DNA from: an uncultured Eubacteriales bacterium
GTDB taxonomy: Bacteria; Bacillota; Clostridia; Oscillospirales; Butyricicoccaceae
NCBI GenBank assembly: GCA_934675045.1
Contig: CAKUPI010000105.1
Coordinates: 1 to 6,683 of the forward strand
Length of the DNA: 6,683 bases
Direction: 5' to 3'
The notes beneath the pieces were generated by a model. That model searched no databases. It saw only the letters and a program-made list of their open reading frames with translations, and had not been told where the DNA came from. Made by a program: the position numbers and the translations under genes. This document shows positions 5,283 to 6,683 of the stretch, in pieces. Positions within the stretch are counted from its first letter, which is position 1, and each line of letters starts with the position of its first letter.

Positions 5283-6260
5283 TCAAACAAGATGGCAGGC
5301 GCAAAAGTGGCCCGGCGCACATTCTCTGAGGACGGGGTCCTCCACGGAACACCGTTCGGTGGCCTGCGGGCATCTCGTATGAAAGCGGCAGCCCGACGGG
5401 ACGTTGGCGGCCGACGGGACCTCTCCCTTAAGGACAATGCGCTCCCGCTGCTGCATACCGGACAAAATAGGAATTGCCGAAAGAAGCGATCGGGTGTACG
5501 GATGATGTCCATGGCCGAAAAGCTCTTCCGTGTCCGCATACTCAACTATGCGGCCGAGATACATGACCGCCACGCGATCCGAAATGTGCTCGACAACGTT
5601 GAGCGCATGGGATATGAACAGGTATGTAAGGTCGTTGTGCTGCGATTTCAGATCCATCAGCAGATTGATTATCTGCGACTGTATCGACACGTCGAGAGCC
5701 GATACGGCCTCGTCACAGACAAGAAACTCCGGCCGGAGGGCTATTGCCTTTGCAATGGCGATGCGCTGACGCTGGCCTCCCGAGAACTCGTGGGGATAGC
5801 GCTGGGCGTACACCGGGCTCAAGCCGACCTCCTGAAGCAGACGTCCGATCTCTGCGCCGGCCTGCTCCGGCGACATACCCATCTGCACCGTCAGGACTTC
5901 TCCTATAAGGCGCTTTACCGTCATGCGCGGGTTCAGCGATGAATAGGGGTCCTGAAACACTATCTGAAAGCGGCGGCGAAGTTCACGCGTCTGCCGCGCG
6001 TTGGCCTTCAGAATGTCGGTTTCTCCGTTGTAAATGATCTGGCCGGCCGTAGGCTGGTTGAGCTGCACGATGGAGCGTCCTATCGTCGTCTTACCGCAGC
6101 CGGACTCACCGACCAGTCCCAAAGTCTCACCGCGGTTTATCGAAAGGCTGACGCCGTCAACGGCGCGAACATGCCCGACCGTGCGCTGAAGCAGCCCCTT
6201 TTTCACCGGGAAATACACTTTCAGATCGTTTATCTGCAAAATGGGAGCTGTGTTATTCAT
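5283..6260 (-). CDS. Oligopeptide/dipeptide ABC importer ATP-binding protein, OppF/DppF type
   Basis: This is one of the two ATPases that power import of peptides (or, in relatives, nickel or other solutes) through a two-permease channel at the inner face of the membrane. The ATG at 6258-6260 has GAGGGGG 7 nt upstream (6268-6274). The protein is 325 aa, a usual length. Motifs: an N-terminal [12 protein letters not shown] typical of OppF; Walker [10 protein letters not shown] (51-59); Q-loop [12 protein letters not shown] (102-113); signature FSGGQRQR (159-166); Walker B FLVCDE (179-184); D-loop SALD (187-190); H-loop SHA with H218. Many relatives have Asp after that His; here it is Ala. The C-terminal oligopeptide extension has GCRFHTRCP (290-298) and six cysteines (291, 297, 304, 314, 320, 322); related proteins bind an iron-sulfur cluster there. 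It overlaps the preceding OppD-type gene by 8 nt. The substrate cannot be told without the binding protein. Confidence 0.95.
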   Translation of the reverse strand: MNNTAPILQINDLKVYFPVKKGLLQRTVGHVRAVDGVSLSINRGETLGLVGESGCGKTTIGRSIVQLNQPTAGQIIYNGETDILKANARQTRELRRRFQIVFQDPYSSLNPRMTVKRLIGEVLTVQMGMSPEQAGAEIGRLLQEVGLSPVYAQRYPHEFSGGQRQRIAIAKAIALRPEFLVCDEAVSALDVSIQSQIINLLMDLKSQHNDLTYLFISHALNVVEHISDRVAVMYLGRIVEYADTEELFGHGHHPYTRSLLSAIPILSGMQQRERIVLKGEVPSAANVPSGCRFHTRCPQATERCSVEDPVLRECAPGHFCACHLV

Positions 6261-6683
6261 TGTCGTTCCCCCTCAAATGACAGCTTACACGGCGAGAGCC
6301 GGATACGGTTTCAACAGGCGGGACAGAGGCGCATATCTCCATGGCGTAAGGGCAGCGCGGAGCGAAACGGCAGCCCTGCGGGAAATGGAGCGGATTCGGA
6401 ACCGTTCCGGAAATGGCCTCGAGCCGGCCTCCGCGCGTCACCTTTATACCGGGGATCGAGAGGATGAGCAGCTTCGTATACGGGTGCCACGGGTCGCGGA
6501 AGATATCCTCCAGCTTGCCTTCTTCGACTATCTTTCCGGCATACATGACGGCGACGCGGTTGGCTATCTGGGATACGACGCCGAAGTCATGCGTGATCAG
6601 AAGAATAGACATATTGGAATCGGCCTGGAGCTTTTTCAGCAGGTCGATGATCTGCGCCTGTATCGTTACGTCGAGAGCGGTGG
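6253..6683 (-). CDS. Oligopeptide/dipeptide ABC importer ATP-binding protein, OppD/DppD type (C-terminal part)
   Basis: The gene enters from the right edge, so its start and Walker A lie outside the window; 142 codons remain. The fragment begins in the D-loop (TALDVTIQAQII), just after Walker B. It continues with H-loop LLITHDFGVV and VAVMYAGKIVE, and ends with the C-terminal peptide-transporter extension: WHPYTKLLILSIPG, GCRFAPRCP and a final SCHL. Four cysteines in that extension are arranged like those in OppD/DppD proteins with an iron-sulfur cluster. The 8-nt overlap with the OppF-type gene (ATGAATAA) shows tight coupling. Order (D then F) and strand fit the usual opp/dpp operon, with permeases and binding protein expected farther right. 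An internal ATG at 6610-6612 would cut the domain and is not a start. Confidence 0.93.
   Translation of the reverse strand, partial: TALDVTIQAQIIDLLKKLQADSNMSILLITHDFGVVSQIANRVAVMYAGKIVEEGKLEDIFRDPWHPYTKLLILSIPGIKVTRGGRLEAISGTVPNPLHFPQGCRFAPRCPYAMEICASVPPVETVSGSRRVSCHLRGNDNE

Overview
The window most resembles a GC-rich member of the Clostridia (Bacillota). The reasons are strong AAGGAGG-type ribosome binding sites before nearly every gene, a sodium-pumping decarboxylase beta subunit followed by a tiny OadG-like subunit, a DegV protein of the 'SCCSTADL' kind, and intrinsic terminators with GC-rich stems and T runs. This placement is an inference from gene content and style; no rRNA or marker gene is present.

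Layout, left to right. Positions 1 to about 1610 form an AT-rich block with two adjacent minus-strand genes for small secreted proteins. They share a conserved block and are probably diverged duplicates, read from a promoter at about 1505-1533. The block ends abruptly, and the rest of the window is GC-rich. Positions 1685-3283 look like a complete minus-strand transcription unit: a promoter (3255-3283), a leader of about 245 nt containing imperfect repeats, the beta subunit of a Na+-translocating decarboxylase (1891-3000), a 46-residue OadG-like subunit (1738-1878) and an intrinsic terminator (1685-1716). No carboxyltransferase or biotin-carrier gene is visible beside it. Positions 3284-3632 are non-coding and lead into a plus-strand 74-residue XRE-type regulator (3633-3857), which ends at a strong hairpin terminator.

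Convergent to it is a minus-strand DegV-family fatty-acid-binding protein (3948-4844). It has its own TATAAT box and a terminator-like hairpin in its leader. Positions 4908-5202 have no gene but hold three inverted repeats. From 5203 to the right edge lies the end of a minus-strand oligopeptide/dipeptide ABC importer operon: its terminator, a complete OppF/DppF-type ATPase (5283-6260), and the C-terminal part of an OppD/DppD-type ATPase that overlaps it by 8 nt and runs off the window.

The secreted pair is the least explained part. The decarboxylase unit is recognisable, but its isolation and its repeated leader are unusual. The DegV and Opp/Dpp genes are ordinary housekeeping or nutrient-uptake functions.
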